From assembly GCA_900548905.1 (NCBI GenBank), contig URMK01000016.1:44899-108898 (forward strand): a DNA stretch of 64,000 bases, given 5' to 3'. How positions within the stretch are numbered: the first letter of the stretch is position 1; each line of letters begins with the position of its first letter. This document shows positions 1 through 8,988 of this stretch, piece by piece. The notes below the pieces were generated by a model. That model was not told where the DNA came from. It worked only from the letters and a program-made list of their open reading frames with translations, and made no database searches. The position numbers and the translations under genes are program-made. The stretch is from an uncultured Lachnospiraceae bacterium. GTDB lineage: Bacteria; Bacillota; Clostridia; Lachnospirales; Lachnospiraceae.

Positions 1-25
1 CAGTATCATTCCCGCCCTTTTCCAT
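1..25 (-). CDS. 5' end of a gene running off the left edge
   Basis: An ATG on the minus strand (bases 23-25) opens a frame reading MEKGGNDT up to the window edge. It is preceded by a good GGGAGG ribosome binding site about 11 bases upstream. Only eight codons are visible, so nothing can be said about function. It would be divergent from the hydrogenase operon. Confidence 0.35.
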
Positions 26-100
26 TTGCTGTATTTCCTCCCTCTCATAAGATAAAGGCTCCTTTTCTTCTTTTCTATTATTCTATAGAAAAAATGCAGG

Positions 101-205
101 ATGGGCAACTACCAAGTTACGGATCCCTCCGTGTACTATAAGCGTTCCGACGGGCTTGGCGCAGGATACAAAGAGCCCTCTGAACTGTTACTCCGTACTG
201 AGTAA
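101..205 (+). other. 34-codon frame, possible gene remnant
   Basis: An ATG-started frame of 34 codons whose peptide (beginning MGNYQVTDPS, ending ELLLRTE) reads more like the tail of a folded protein than a random frame. A weak AGG lies directly before the ATG. There is a TAG just upstream in the same frame. It may be the end of a decayed gene; no family is recognised. The rest of 26-606 holds only the promoter and repeat listed separately and a long leader. Confidence 0.2.
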
Positions 206-258
206 ACAATAACACTCCCCTTTTCCGGGCTTTATTTTTGTATATATAGTATATTAAT

Positions 259-287
259 TTGTATTTTCATTGTATCTTTTGTATATT
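259..287 (+). promoter_or_regulatory. predicted sigma-A promoter for hydCBA
   Basis: TTGTAT (259-264), a 17-base spacer and TATATT (282-287) match the -35/-10 consensus in position and spacing. The surroundings are very AT-rich, so chance matches are possible. If correct, the hydrogenase mRNA has a leader of about 310 bases. Confidence 0.4.
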
Positions 288-341
288 CTTTAAACATTTG
301 GTAATAACATGAGTTTTTTTATCAAATTTCATAGAAATTTA

Positions 342-355
342 ATGGTACATACCAT
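342..355 (+). promoter_or_regulatory. inverted repeat ATGGTA-CA-TACCAT, possible operator
   Basis: A perfect 6-base inverted repeat with a 2-base centre lies between the predicted promoter and hydC. A further ATGGTA copy follows a few bases downstream. The position suits a repressor site in the leader. It is not the TTGTGA/TCACAA pattern of Rex, so the regulator cannot be named. Confidence 0.3.
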
Positions 356-606
356 GGTTTTATGGTAAAATATTTAAACCATTGCTGGTCACCTGCCCGG
401 CCGCAAAGCCAGGCAGTCCATCTATTGACAGCAGGAGTCCTATACCCCGCAGTAAGCCATGGGGTTATAAGAAGGAAAATTTTAATGGAAAGCAGGGGTT
501 ACCCTGCGGACAGCTGCCGGAATACCTCTTTCCGCCGGCCTTGGGGCAAAGCCTGAAATGCCGGCTGTTATCCCGCAGCATTTCCGCACGAACGAAAGGA
601 GTTCAC

Positions 607-1095
607 ATGTTAACGCAAGAAGAAATCACCAGCCTCGATGAGATTCTTTCAAGCCATGATTACGACAGTTCTTCCGTTATCGCAGTCATGCAGGACATCC
701 AGAAGAAGTACCGTTATCTTCCCGAAGAAGCGCTTACCTACATTGCCGGGAAGCTGAAGCTGAGCGAAGCCAAGATCTACGGCGTTGCCACCTTCTACGA
801 GAACTTTTCTCTGGAACCGAAGGGCAGATATGTCATCAAAGTATGCGACGGCACCGCCTGTCATGTCCGTAAATCTATTCCCATCCTGGAGGAGTTCCGG
901 AATATCCTGGGCCTGTCCGAAACCAAGCACAATTCGGACGATATGCTTTTTACCCTGGAAACCGTATCCTGCCTGGGAGCCTGCGGTCTGGCGCCGGTAT
1001 GCACCGTTAACGATAAGGTACATGCCTCCATGACACCGGAAAAAGCACGAGAACTCATAAGCGAACTGAGGGAGGAAGCAGCCAATGAGAATTAA
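607..1095 (+). CDS. hydC: NADH-dependent [FeFe] hydrogenase, NuoE-like subunit (HydC/HndA)
   Basis: A 162-residue thioredoxin-fold [2Fe-2S] subunit related to NuoE. Its cysteines appear as C-x4-C (CDGTAC, near residue 82) and C-x3-C (CLGAC, near 123), which is the pattern that binds one [2Fe-2S] cluster. In HydABC enzymes this subunit takes part in electron transfer with the flavin subunit. The start at 607 is chosen because GAAAGGAG lies just upstream; the frame is open further upstream but without a start signal. The stop overlaps the next start by 11 bases, so the genes are translationally coupled. The protein is cytoplasmic. Confidence 0.93.
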   Translation: MLTQEEITSLDEILSSHDYDSSSVIAVMQDIQKKYRYLPEEALTYIAGKLKLSEAKIYGVATFYENFSLEPKGRYVIKVCDGTACHVRKSIPILEEFRNILGLSETKHNSDDMLFTLETVSCLGACGLAPVCTVNDKVHASMTPEKARELISELREEAANEN

Positions 1096-3013
1096 CAGCC
1101 GCGACGAATTAAACCACTTGCAGGAATATTACAGCAGCCGGGTGAATGCCCAGAAAAAACGGATTCTGGTCTGTGCGGGAACCGGCTGTGTGGCAGGCGG
1201 CTCCCTTCTGATTTACGACCGCCTGAAAGAGCTTATGGAAGAAAAAGGGATCTGCTGTGAGGTAGTCCTGGAGGAAGAGCCCCATGATCCTTCCCTTCAT
1301 TCCGCCGGAAATGGCGGCTGCGGCTGCAAGGATCAGCCCATCGGCCTGAAAAAAAGCGGCTGCCACGGCTTCTGTGAAATGGGGCCGCTGCTGCGCATCG
1401 ATCCGGAAGGGCTTCTGTACATAAAGGTAAAAGTGGAAGACTGCGAAGAAATCATCGAAAGAAGCATTCTGAAGGATGAAATCGTGGAGCACCTTGTTTA
1501 CCAGGATCAGTCCCTTAAATCTTATCCCAAACAGGAAGATATTCCTTTCTATAAGAAACAGACCCGTGTGGCCCTGGAATACTGCGGCCATATCAATGCG
1601 GAATCCGTAAAGGAATACATTGCCGAAGGCGGCTACAGCGCCGTGGCAAAGGCTTTATTTGATATGACTCCCCAGCAGATCGTGGATGAAATCACAGACT
1701 CCTGCCTGCGGGGCAGAGGGGGCGGCGGATTCCCCACCGGCCGTAAATGGGCACAGGTACTCCGTCAGCCCGAAGAGATTAAATATGTCGTCTGCAACGG
1801 CGACGAAGGGGATCCGGGCGCATTCATGGATCGTTCCATGATGGAAGGCGAACCCCACCGTGTGCTGGAAGGTATGCTTATATCCGGTATCGCTACCGGT
1901 GCACATTATGGCTATATCTATGTGCGCGCGGAATATCCGCTGGCTGTATCCCGTCTTCAGAATGCCATTAACCAGGCCATAGAAATCGGCCTCCTGGGTG
2001 AAAACATCCTGGGTTCCGGTTTTGATTTCACCGTTAAAATAAGCCAGGGAGCCGGGGCATTCGTATGCGGCGAGGGCAGCGCCCTCACCTCTTCCATCGA
2101 AGGAAACCGGGGCATGCCCAGGGTAAAACCCCCCAGGACTGTGGAAAAAGGGCTTTTCGAAAAGCCAACCGTCCTGAATAACGTGGAAACCTTCTGCAAC
2201 GTGGCCCCCATTATCCTGAAGGGCGCCGACTGGTACAAGACTATGGGGCCGGCAAACAACCACGGCACCAAGGCCTTTGCCCTTACCGGAAATGTCAATA
2301 ATACCGGACTCATTGAGGTTCCCATGGGAACCACTCTCCGGGAGGTTATTTTTGACATCGGCGGCGGTGTAAAAGGCGGCGATTTCAAAGCGGTTCAGAT
2401 CGGCGGCCCCTCCGGCGGCTGTCTGTGCATCAGCGCCACCGAAGATCACCTGGATATGCACCTGGATTTTGATTCCCTGAAAAAGGTGGGCGCTATGATC
2501 GGATCCGGCGGCCTGGTTGTCATGAATGACAAAAGCTGTATGGTGGAGGTTGCCCGCTTCTTTATGAATTTTACCCAGAACGAATCCTGCGGCAAGTGCG
2601 TTCCCTGCCGGGAAGGCACAAAACGTATGCTGGAGCTTTTAACCGATATTACGGAGGGCAGGGGAACCATGGAGCATCTGGATATGCTCGGGGAACTCTC
2701 CCAGACCATTTCCGATACCGCTTTATGCGGCCTTGGAAAAACAGCCGCTTTCCCGGTTGTCAGCACCATGAAATATTTCCGCGAAGAATACATTGCCCAC
2801 GTTGTGGATAAAAAATGTCCTGCCGGACAATGCAAAGCACTTGTCAACCTGCAAATCGATCCTGACCTTTGCAGAGGCTGTACCAAGTGCGCAAGGCTCT
2901 GCCCTGTGTCCGCTATTACAGGCGAACTGAAAAAGCCCCATACTATCGATGTCAGCAAATGTATCAAATGCGGCACCTGTAAGGACGGCTGTCCATTCCA
3001 TGCAATTTACTGA
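1085..3013 (+). CDS. hydB: NADH-dependent [FeFe] hydrogenase, flavin/NADH subunit (HydB/HndC)
   Basis: 642 residues. The N-terminal ~120 residues form a thioredoxin-like [2Fe-2S] domain (CAGTGC and later CGCKD and HGFCEMGP cysteines), replacing a separate HndB subunit. The centre is NuoF-like: GRGGGGFPTGRKW is the glycine-rich NADH/FMN site, and CGKCVPCREG binds a [4Fe-4S] cluster. The C-terminus adds a two-cluster ferredoxin domain (CRGCTKCARLCP and CIKCGTCKDGCP). This domain order is that of the subunit in electron-bifurcating HydABC, which couples NAD(H) and ferredoxin to H2. The start at 1085 lies within the end of hydC. Confidence 0.95.
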   Translation: MRINSRDELNHLQEYYSSRVNAQKKRILVCAGTGCVAGGSLLIYDRLKELMEEKGICCEVVLEEEPHDPSLHSAGNGGCGCKDQPIGLKKSGCHGFCEMGPLLRIDPEGLLYIKVKVEDCEEIIERSILKDEIVEHLVYQDQSLKSYPKQEDIPFYKKQTRVALEYCGHINAESVKEYIAEGGYSAVAKALFDMTPQQIVDEITDSCLRGRGGGGFPTGRKWAQVLRQPEEIKYVVCNGDEGDPGAFMDRSMMEGEPHRVLEGMLISGIATGAHYGYIYVRAEYPLAVSRLQNAINQAIEIGLLGENILGSGFDFTVKISQGAGAFVCGEGSALTSSIEGNRGMPRVKPPRTVEKGLFEKPTVLNNVETFCNVAPIILKGADWYKTMGPANNHGTKAFALTGNVNNTGLIEVPMGTTLREVIFDIGGGVKGGDFKAVQIGGPSGGCLCISATEDHLDMHLDFDSLKKVGAMIGSGGLVVMNDKSCMVEVARFFMNFTQNESCGKCVPCREGTKRMLELLTDITEGRGTMEHLDMLGELSQTISDTALCGLGKTAAFPVVSTMKYFREEYIAHVVDKKCPAGQCKALVNLQIDPDLCRGCTKCARLCPVSAITGELKKPHTIDVSKCIKCGTCKDGCPFHAIY

Positions 3014-3044
3014 TTTCATGCAATCGCATAAAGGAGAATCTGAA

Positions 3045-4757
3045 ATGGCAAAATACATGATTATTGACGGCATAAGGGCGGATTTCGACCAGGAAAAAAA
3101 TATCCTGCAGGTAATCAACAGCGTGGGAATCCACGTACCCACCCTTTGCTATTATTCCGACCTTTCCATTTACGGCGCCTGCCGTATGTGTATGGTTGAG
3201 GACGAGCGCGGCAACCTGATTGCCTCCTGCTCCACACCTCCCAAGGATAAAATGTCTGTCCGTACCAATACCCCCCGCCTGCAGCATCACCGCAAAATGA
3301 TCCTGGAGCTGCTGCTGGCTTCCCACTGCCGGGACTGTACCATATGTGAAAAGAACCAGACCTGCCGCCTGCAGGAGCTGGCAGGCCGCCTGGGACTGAC
3401 GGACGTTCGTTTTCCCAATACAAGAACCCCTCAGCCCGTGGACGATTCCTCGGTATCCATCGTGAGGGATCCCAGCAAATGTATTCTCTGCGGCGACTGT
3501 GTGAGGGTATGTAACGAAGTACAGCACGTGGGAGCTATAGATTTCGCGGAACGCGGCTCCTCCATGGTGGTCACTCCCGCCTTCGGCAAGAAACTGGCTG
3601 AGACCGACTGTGTGAACTGCGGCCAGTGTGCGGCTGTATGCCCTACTGCAGCAATCAAGGTAAAAACCAATATGGATAAGGTATGGCGTCACCTCTACGA
3701 TCCGCACAAACGCGTGGTGGTACAGGTTGCCCCTGCCGTCCGTGTGGCCCTGGGAGAAGCCTTCGGCCTTCCGCCCGGTGAAGACAGCATCGGCAGAATT
3801 TTCACCGCCATCCGTATGCTGGGCTTCGACGCCGTTTATGACACCTGCGTGGGCGCTGATCTTACTATTATGGAAGAAGCCCGGGAGCTGGCTGAAAAGC
3901 TGGAAAGCGGCGACGGCCGTTTCCCTCTGTTCACCTCCTGCTGCCCCGCCTGGATACGCTTTGCGGAAACCAAGCATCCGGACATCATGCCCTACATCTC
4001 CACCTGTAAATCACCCATGGAAATGTTCGGCGCGGTGTTAAAGGAATATTATAAGGAAAAAGACGCGGAAGAAGAACAGGAAACAATTTCTGTTGCCATC
4101 ATGCCCTGTGTGGCAAAGAAAATGGAAGCGGTACGGGAAGAATTCAAACGAAACGGTGTTCCGGATATTGATTATGTGCTCACTACAAAAGAACTGATCC
4201 GTATGATCCGGGAAAGCGGCATCCAGTTTGACGAAATCGATCCCGAAGCCCCCGATATGCCCTTCTCCATTTCCTCCGGCGCCGGCGTTATATTCGGAGT
4301 TACCGGCGGCGTTACCGAAGCGGCCCTGCGCCGTCTGGTACAGGAAAAGAGCACCCAGACCCTGCGTGACATCAAATTCTCCGGTATCCGCGGCATGGAA
4401 GGCGTGAAGGAAGCCATCGTGGAAATGGATGACCGTACTCTGCGCATCGGTGTTGTAAGCGGACTCGGCAATGCGGATGATTTAATAGAAAAAATCAAGA
4501 GCGGGGAAGAGCATTTTGACTTTGTGGAGGTTATGGCTTGTCCGTACGGCTGTATCGCAGGCGCCGGCCAGCCCTTCTGCCATAAAGTGGACAAAAAGGA
4601 ACGTATGGCCGGAATGTACCGTTCCGATAAGGCGGCCCCCATCAAACGAAGCGAAGAAAACCCTGTCATATTCAATCTCTACAACGGCGGACTGCTGGAA
4701 GGCAGGGAGCATGAACTGCTTCATGTCCATTATGCCGGGGCACACGTACACGAGTAA
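3045..4757 (+). CDS. hydA: [FeFe] hydrogenase catalytic subunit (HydA/HndD)
   Basis: 570 residues; the start at 3045 follows AAAGGAG. Domains in order: a plant-type [2Fe-2S] domain (CRMC near residue 47), the His-Cys [4Fe-4S] motif HCRDCTICEKNQTC, a two-[4Fe-4S] ferredoxin domain (CILCGDCVRVC, CVNCGQCAAVCP), then the H-cluster domain. The three H-cluster signatures are TSCCPAW, PCVAKKMEAVR and MACPYGCIAGAGQP; the last has A-G-A where many homologues have three glycines. All cysteines needed for the H-cluster are present. The gene follows hydC and hydB, giving the trimer that forms or consumes H2 with NADH and ferredoxin. Maturases HydEFG are not in the window. Confidence 0.96.
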   Translation: MAKYMIIDGIRADFDQEKNILQVINSVGIHVPTLCYYSDLSIYGACRMCMVEDERGNLIASCSTPPKDKMSVRTNTPRLQHHRKMILELLLASHCRDCTICEKNQTCRLQELAGRLGLTDVRFPNTRTPQPVDDSSVSIVRDPSKCILCGDCVRVCNEVQHVGAIDFAERGSSMVVTPAFGKKLAETDCVNCGQCAAVCPTAAIKVKTNMDKVWRHLYDPHKRVVVQVAPAVRVALGEAFGLPPGEDSIGRIFTAIRMLGFDAVYDTCVGADLTIMEEARELAEKLESGDGRFPLFTSCCPAWIRFAETKHPDIMPYISTCKSPMEMFGAVLKEYYKEKDAEEEQETISVAIMPCVAKKMEAVREEFKRNGVPDIDYVLTTKELIRMIRESGIQFDEIDPEAPDMPFSISSGAGVIFGVTGGVTEAALRRLVQEKSTQTLRDIKFSGIRGMEGVKEAIVEMDDRTLRIGVVSGLGNADDLIEKIKSGEEHFDFVEVMACPYGCIAGAGQPFCHKVDKKERMAGMYRSDKAAPIKRSEENPVIFNLYNGGLLEGREHELLHVHYAGAHVHE

Positions 4758-4783
4758 ATCCGGCGTTACCGGGAGGGAACCTT

Positions 4784-5209
4784 ATGATAATCACACCAAA
4801 TTTTCATTTCCGGGGAGACTGTGAAGAAGCTATGAATCTGTACCAAAAGGCTTTCCATGGGGAAATCACCTGTCTCCTGCATTACCGGGATGCCAATCCC
4901 CGGGATTACGTTGCCGACAGCCGGTTAGGCGGCCATGTCTATCATGGAGAAATGCTTCTGTACGGAATCCGGGTGATGATGTCTGACATGGAACCCGCAG
5001 AAATATCGGAAAAGCCGGTTTCACCGCCCTTATCCCTGGTGGTAACCATGGATACAAAAGAACAGGTGATGGAGGCTTATGAAGTCATGAAGGAGGGAGC
5101 GGTTATCCGGCAGACGCCGCAAAGCACGACCTACAGCTCCTGCTTCGTTTCCCTGATCGATCGGTTCGGGATACGCTGGGAAATCATGACGGAGCAGACT
5201 CTGCAGTAA
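4784..5209 (+). CDS. VOC/PhnB-like protein (glyoxalase fold)
   Basis: 141 residues beginning MIITPNFHFRGDCEEAM, a typical start for the PhnB-like branch of the vicinal oxygen chelate superfamily. The family pattern of an N-terminal F-x-G-x-C-E-E-A-M-x-x-Y segment and a C-terminal D-R-F-G-x-x-W is seen. A GGGAGG site precedes the ATG. It lies 26 bases after hydA and before the operon terminator, so it is probably co-transcribed with the hydrogenase. Substrate unknown. Confidence 0.75.
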   Translation: MIITPNFHFRGDCEEAMNLYQKAFHGEITCLLHYRDANPRDYVADSRLGGHVYHGEMLLYGIRVMMSDMEPAEISEKPVSPPLSLVVTMDTKEQVMEAYEVMKEGAVIRQTPQSTTYSSCFVSLIDRFGIRWEIMTEQTLQ

Positions 5210-5231
5210 AAACCTTCCGTCCGGAAAAAAA

Positions 5232-5285
5232 TACCCCTGTCAGAAGCCTCGTGTTTGTCCGAGGTTTCCAACGGGGGTACTTTTT
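5232..5285 (+). terminator. terminator of the hydrogenase operon
   Basis: An interrupted stem (ACCCC with GGGGGT outside, GCCTCG with CGAGGT inside) is followed by TTTTT on the plus strand, 20-odd bases after the VOC gene. The A-run on the other side means it may also work for the converging NUDIX gene. Confidence 0.7.
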
Positions 5286-5366
5286 ATGTGTTCCCAAAAT
5301 CCCAAAATCATAAACGGCTCCATCCAAACCGCCTCCGGCATTTGTATATCTCACTCTGACGAACCC

Positions 5367-5945
5367 TTATACCGTATTTTCCGCCGGCCCCGGATACCTT
5401 TTCCGGAATACCTCTTCCAGCGCATCCGTTTCCCAGGGAAAAATACAGTATCCCGGCGCCCCTGCTGCCGCCAGCTCCTTCAGCCGCTCAAAAGCGATCC
5501 AGCATACGCCTTCCACTTCTTCCTCCTGCAGCGTAAGCTCCTCTTCCCTGACGGGCTTTTCATACAAAAACAGCGCGGAGATTTCCCTGTCCAGGACATG
5601 GCCCCCGCCGAAGTAATCATCCACCTGACAGGGATAAATACCCGCCGGGTACAGATCCTCCTCCTTCGCCTCCAGCCCCAGCTCCTCCTCCAGCTCCCGC
5701 AGCGCTCCCTCTACAAAACTGTCGCCTGCCGATAAATGCCCCGCACAGGAAGCATCATAGCATCCCGGAAAAGTTTCCTTCCTGCTGCTTCTCTTCTGCA
5801 AAAGCACCTCTGTTTTTCCGCCGTTTTGCCGTACCAGCCAGATGTGGGCTGTTCCATGCCAGTCCCCGTCCCTGTGGACGGCACTTCTTTCCTTCACTTC
5901 CCCCGTAAGCACCCCTTCGGGCGTACGGATATCAAACATTTCCAT
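5367..5945 (-). CDS. NUDIX hydrolase, IPP-isomerase-like subgroup
   Basis: 192 residues with a NUDIX box at about 69-91: the G-x5-E-x7-R-E-x2-E-E-x-G pattern reads from GHLSAGDSFVEGALRE to LEEELGL. The N-terminus (MFDIRTPEG, then HRDGDWHGTAHIW and LLQKRSSRKETFPG) is that of the Idi-like NUDIX subgroup found in many Firmicutes, which hydrolyse nucleoside diphosphate derivatives of undefined identity. GAGGAAAA precedes the start. The gene converges on the hydrogenase operon. Confidence 0.85.
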   Translation of the reverse strand: MEMFDIRTPEGVLTGEVKERSAVHRDGDWHGTAHIWLVRQNGGKTEVLLQKRSSRKETFPGCYDASCAGHLSAGDSFVEGALRELEEELGLEAKEEDLYPAGIYPCQVDDYFGGGHVLDREISALFLYEKPVREEELTLQEEEVEGVCWIAFERLKELAAAGAPGYCIFPWETDALEEVFRKRYPGPAENTV

Positions 5946-6017
5946 TCTGTTTTCCTCATATGTGTTTCTGTCGGTAACTGTGATAGGGCAAACAGTTACT
6001 TCTGCCTTATGTAAACA

Positions 6018-6044
6018 CTGCAGCAGCCCGGAAGGCTGCTGCAG
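6018..6044 (-). terminator. perfect 11-bp hairpin after the secreted Ig-like gene
   Basis: CTGCAGCAGCC, a 5-base loop and GGCTGCTGCAG form a perfect stem just past the stop at 6057. The following bases on the minus strand (TGTTTAC) are only weakly T-rich, so this may be a weak terminator or an mRNA-stabilising hairpin. Confidence 0.5.
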
Positions 6045-6056
6045 ATGAGTTCGTTC

Positions 6057-6914
6057 TTATTGTATCACAAAGAAAATATCACTGGCAAACGGTCCGTCAC
6101 CGCCGTAATATATCTTGCTGTTTCCCATATGGTCGGCAACCGAAACCCGTTTGATCCGGTAGGTTCCCGCTTCCTTCGTCTGGCTCTTTTTGATGGTGCC
6201 GGAGTAGAGCATATCTCCCTGATATTCCAGGTCGATGCTGATCGCTTTTCCCTTTTCATTCTCAAAGCGCACCGCAACCGTGTCCACACCGGAAAAATCA
6301 TCCGCAACCGCAGCGGTCACCATAAGAGGCGACTCCTTTGCCGCCTGTACGGGAGCAACCGTCACCGCCCCCAGTACAGGAGGGGTTTCATCCAGCACCG
6401 CCACACCGTTTGCAATGGTAAAACCCGCCGTAAACGGGAGTGTCCGGTATTTATCATTTTCCTCCCGGTCCTCCGCCCTGCAGTATTTCAGGTAAGCGCC
6501 GTTGGTATCCTGCAGGAGCACCTTATCCAGCACATAATTGCCGGCAGGCTCATAAATGCTCATCGTTATCCAGCCCGCATACACACCGTTGGCATAGTCC
6601 CTGTCCCGGAGTATCTTGGTAACGCTTCTGTCATTAACCGGATTTTTAAACTGGATGTTAATATGATCGATCCCCGCAGTTCCCGGAAGCGCCTGTACAG
6701 CCACATAGACCTTCAGTTCATTCCCTTCCGCCGTCATGCTGCCGGCGGCAACCGCGCCAAGAAGCATACCGCTTCCGGCGGCTTCACCGGCAGCGGGTTC
6801 CCCCAAAGCCTGTGCCGCGGGTTCCTCCGCCTGCGCCGGTAAGGACGGGAACAGACTTGCAGCCGCCAGAACCGCCGCTGCCGCCAATGCTGTCATTCTG
6901 TAACCTTTTTTCAT
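6057..6914 (-). CDS. secreted protein with two Ig-like (beta-sandwich) segments
   Basis: 285 residues. A signal peptide (MKKGYR, a long alanine/leucine stretch, then LPAQAEE) is clear, and the start at 6914 is set by AAGGAG upstream. The mature part has two segments of about 95 residues with bacterial Ig-like character (for example PPVLGAVTVAP, then AAVADDFSGVDTVAVRFE and YRIKRVSVADHMGN). The DDFSGV and VSVADHMGN signatures recall Ig-like repeats in secreted and surface proteins. No catalytic motif, LPXTG or membrane anchor is seen, so it is probably released. It stands downstream of the GH127 gene on the same strand, with about 130 bases between. Confidence 0.7.
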   Translation of the reverse strand: MKKGYRMTALAAAAVLAAASLFPSLPAQAEEPAAQALGEPAAGEAAGSGMLLGAVAAGSMTAEGNELKVYVAVQALPGTAGIDHINIQFKNPVNDRSVTKILRDRDYANGVYAGWITMSIYEPAGNYVLDKVLLQDTNGAYLKYCRAEDREENDKYRTLPFTAGFTIANGVAVLDETPPVLGAVTVAPVQAAKESPLMVTAAVADDFSGVDTVAVRFENEKGKAISIDLEYQGDMLYSGTIKKSQTKEAGTYRIKRVSVADHMGNSKIYYGGDGPFASDIFFVIQ

Positions 6915-7047
6915 CCGCTCACTCCTTTTCCTTCTGAAAAAGTATATTACACTCTTTTTCATTTTATCATATCCCCTGCAAAAGAAAAGATGATTTTCAG
7001 GAAATGAAGCGGTTTGAATGGAAGCGGTTCTGTTTTCCGTCCGCAGT

Positions 7048-8889
7048 TCAGTCCCCGATAAAAGGCATTTCCGTCATCCGCAGGTTAGTGCATCCGTAAG
7101 GCTGCAGATACATGTCCTCCGGCTCTCCCAGGGCAGTCCGTTCCGAAGGCTCCACGCGGCAGACGCCGCCTTTCTCCTCCCAGGGCACCTTTACCATTTT
7201 CGTTTTCAGGCGCACCGGAGGCTTTTCCACGGAGAAAGGATAATCTCCCATGTTTTGCGGAATGACTTCAAAGTGTTCCGAACAGAAACCATAATTCCAG
7301 TCTGAAACCGGGGTGAATTCGTAATCACAGTAAGGTGCCTTCCGCTCCACGCCGTTTCTGCTGTATTCCAGCAGCCGGCATTCCGCCTTTACAGGCAGGG
7401 AATAGACAAAAGGCCCGCGCACGGCGGCTCTGGCTCCGAAGGGCCGTTCCACCAGCTTTGTTTCATAAGAAAAACGGACGATAATGCGGGTACTGCCTTC
7501 CCAGGTCCTGTGGAGCCTGAAAAAGCTTCCCGGCTCCGCTTTTTTCCCATCCACCCAGGCTTCGTCGGCAAAGCCTGGTATCCGGAGAAGAAGCTCCATG
7601 GTCACAGGCCGATCGGCAGTCACCTCGATCACCGCCTCGTCGCGGAACGGATACTCGGACACTACCTGAAGGCAGACTGCCGTCCCGTCCCGCATCACCT
7701 GTGCCCGGGCAGGCACCATGGACATCACCGCCAGCCCCTCCCGGCTCTGCATCAGCGTCGATAAAGCGAATTTGGGCCAGGCCTGGTTGAAATTCGCCGT
7801 ACAACATCCGAAATTAGGCTCCAGGCCAAACATATGCGCTTCTCCGGTATTGGAATTAAAAGGAACCTCTTCCTCAGGAATTCTCCGGCCGCTGATCTGA
7901 TTGGTCATCTGTACGTACTGATGCGCCCACATATCCGGTGTTGTCGTAGCCGGAAGACAGTTAAAGGCTTCTTTTTCCAGCAGATCCCCCCAGAAGGAAT
8001 CGCCTGTCACCGCCAGAAGGATCTCGCAGGAATACATGGCTTCCGCCACGCTGCAGCATTCGCTTCCCTGGACGGGCGAATCCCCGGACAGGCATTCATC
8101 CCCCGTAAAATGTCCTGTCACCATACTGTTATACCGCATCACCTTCTGATACATCTTCCGGGCGAAGGCATCCCCGTCCTCCCCGGTGACAAGAGACATC
8201 AGCGCCCTGGATTTCAGCGCCATTGCCGTATTCACCACATGATTCAGCTGCGTCCAGTATTTGTCTGCAGCAGGATGTCCGAAGTCAAAATGTTCATAAA
8301 GCTTTTCATAATCCAGCCCCTGGGCATCCAGAACATACATGAGCTGAAGCATCCATTCCTCCGGACGCCTTTCATAGAGCCACAGAAGAGGGATCAGACA
8401 TTCATACCACCTCGCCGCTCCCCAATTAAAAAGGGTGTTGCGGGTTATGTGCCCCAGCAGGTTTTTCATAGCCCGGCAGACCGCTGACTCGATCCGCTCA
8501 TCCCCCGTACAGTCATGATAGAGCACCAGTACCTTACATATTAAAAAAGCCGCCCATACATCATAGGTCTCTCTCTCTTCTTTCGGGCACGGACAGATCC
8601 AGCCGTCCTCCTCCTGCCGGTCCAGAATCGCATCTATATATCGTCCTGCCCTCTTGATCAGATCCTCATCCTCCAGCAGATAAGCAAGCGGGATGAAACC
8701 GTCCAGCCAGTAAGGCACCCGTTCCCAGCCCTCCTTGTCACCGCCGATCCATTTGCTGTCGCGGATATCCGGCCAAATCAAATCCAGGTGGCCTGAAAGC
8801 CCATCCGCCTGGATTTCCAGCTGCCGCTTCAGCCATCCCTGCGGCTTCAGCTCCTTTGCGGTAAGCGGAATAAATTTTTGTGTTTTCAT
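7048..8889 (-). CDS. GH127-type beta-L-arabinofuranosidase (DUF1680)
   Basis: 613 residues without a signal peptide. The N-terminal region (KPQGWLKRQLE, then WERVPYWLDGFIPLAYLL) begins the (alpha/alpha)6 barrel of the GH127/GH146 superfamily. The characterised members use a Zn-thiolate nucleophile made from one glutamate and three cysteines; candidates here are E277, C278/C279 and the C362-C363 pair in NFGCCTANF. It should release L-arabinose from short arabinooligosaccharides in the cytoplasm. The start has GAGGAGATGG upstream. A divergent AraC regulator sits 99 bases away. Substrate assignment is by family only, since many DUF1680 proteins are uncharacterised. Confidence 0.82.
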   Translation of the reverse strand: MKTQKFIPLTAKELKPQGWLKRQLEIQADGLSGHLDLIWPDIRDSKWIGGDKEGWERVPYWLDGFIPLAYLLEDEDLIKRAGRYIDAILDRQEEDGWICPCPKEERETYDVWAAFLICKVLVLYHDCTGDERIESAVCRAMKNLLGHITRNTLFNWGAARWYECLIPLLWLYERRPEEWMLQLMYVLDAQGLDYEKLYEHFDFGHPAADKYWTQLNHVVNTAMALKSRALMSLVTGEDGDAFARKMYQKVMRYNSMVTGHFTGDECLSGDSPVQGSECCSVAEAMYSCEILLAVTGDSFWGDLLEKEAFNCLPATTTPDMWAHQYVQMTNQISGRRIPEEEVPFNSNTGEAHMFGLEPNFGCCTANFNQAWPKFALSTLMQSREGLAVMSMVPARAQVMRDGTAVCLQVVSEYPFRDEAVIEVTADRPVTMELLLRIPGFADEAWVDGKKAEPGSFFRLHRTWEGSTRIIVRFSYETKLVERPFGARAAVRGPFVYSLPVKAECRLLEYSRNGVERKAPYCDYEFTPVSDWNYGFCSEHFEVIPQNMGDYPFSVEKPPVRLKTKMVKVPWEEKGGVCRVEPSERTALGEPEDMYLQPYGCTNLRMTEMPFIGD

Positions 8890-8988
8890 CCTTCCATCTC
8901 CTCATTCTTTTTGTTTCTTTTTTTCTGTAAATGTTTTATTCTGTAACTATAGAGCAACCTCAACCCTTCCAGGAAAGGCGGTTATGCT

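Noticed and set aside
649..4751. Long antisense reading frames (up to 337 codons) opposite hydC, hydB and hydA
   Set aside because: They mirror highly conserved genes, have no ribosome binding sites and give peptides of no known type. They result from GC-rich codon use on the real strand.
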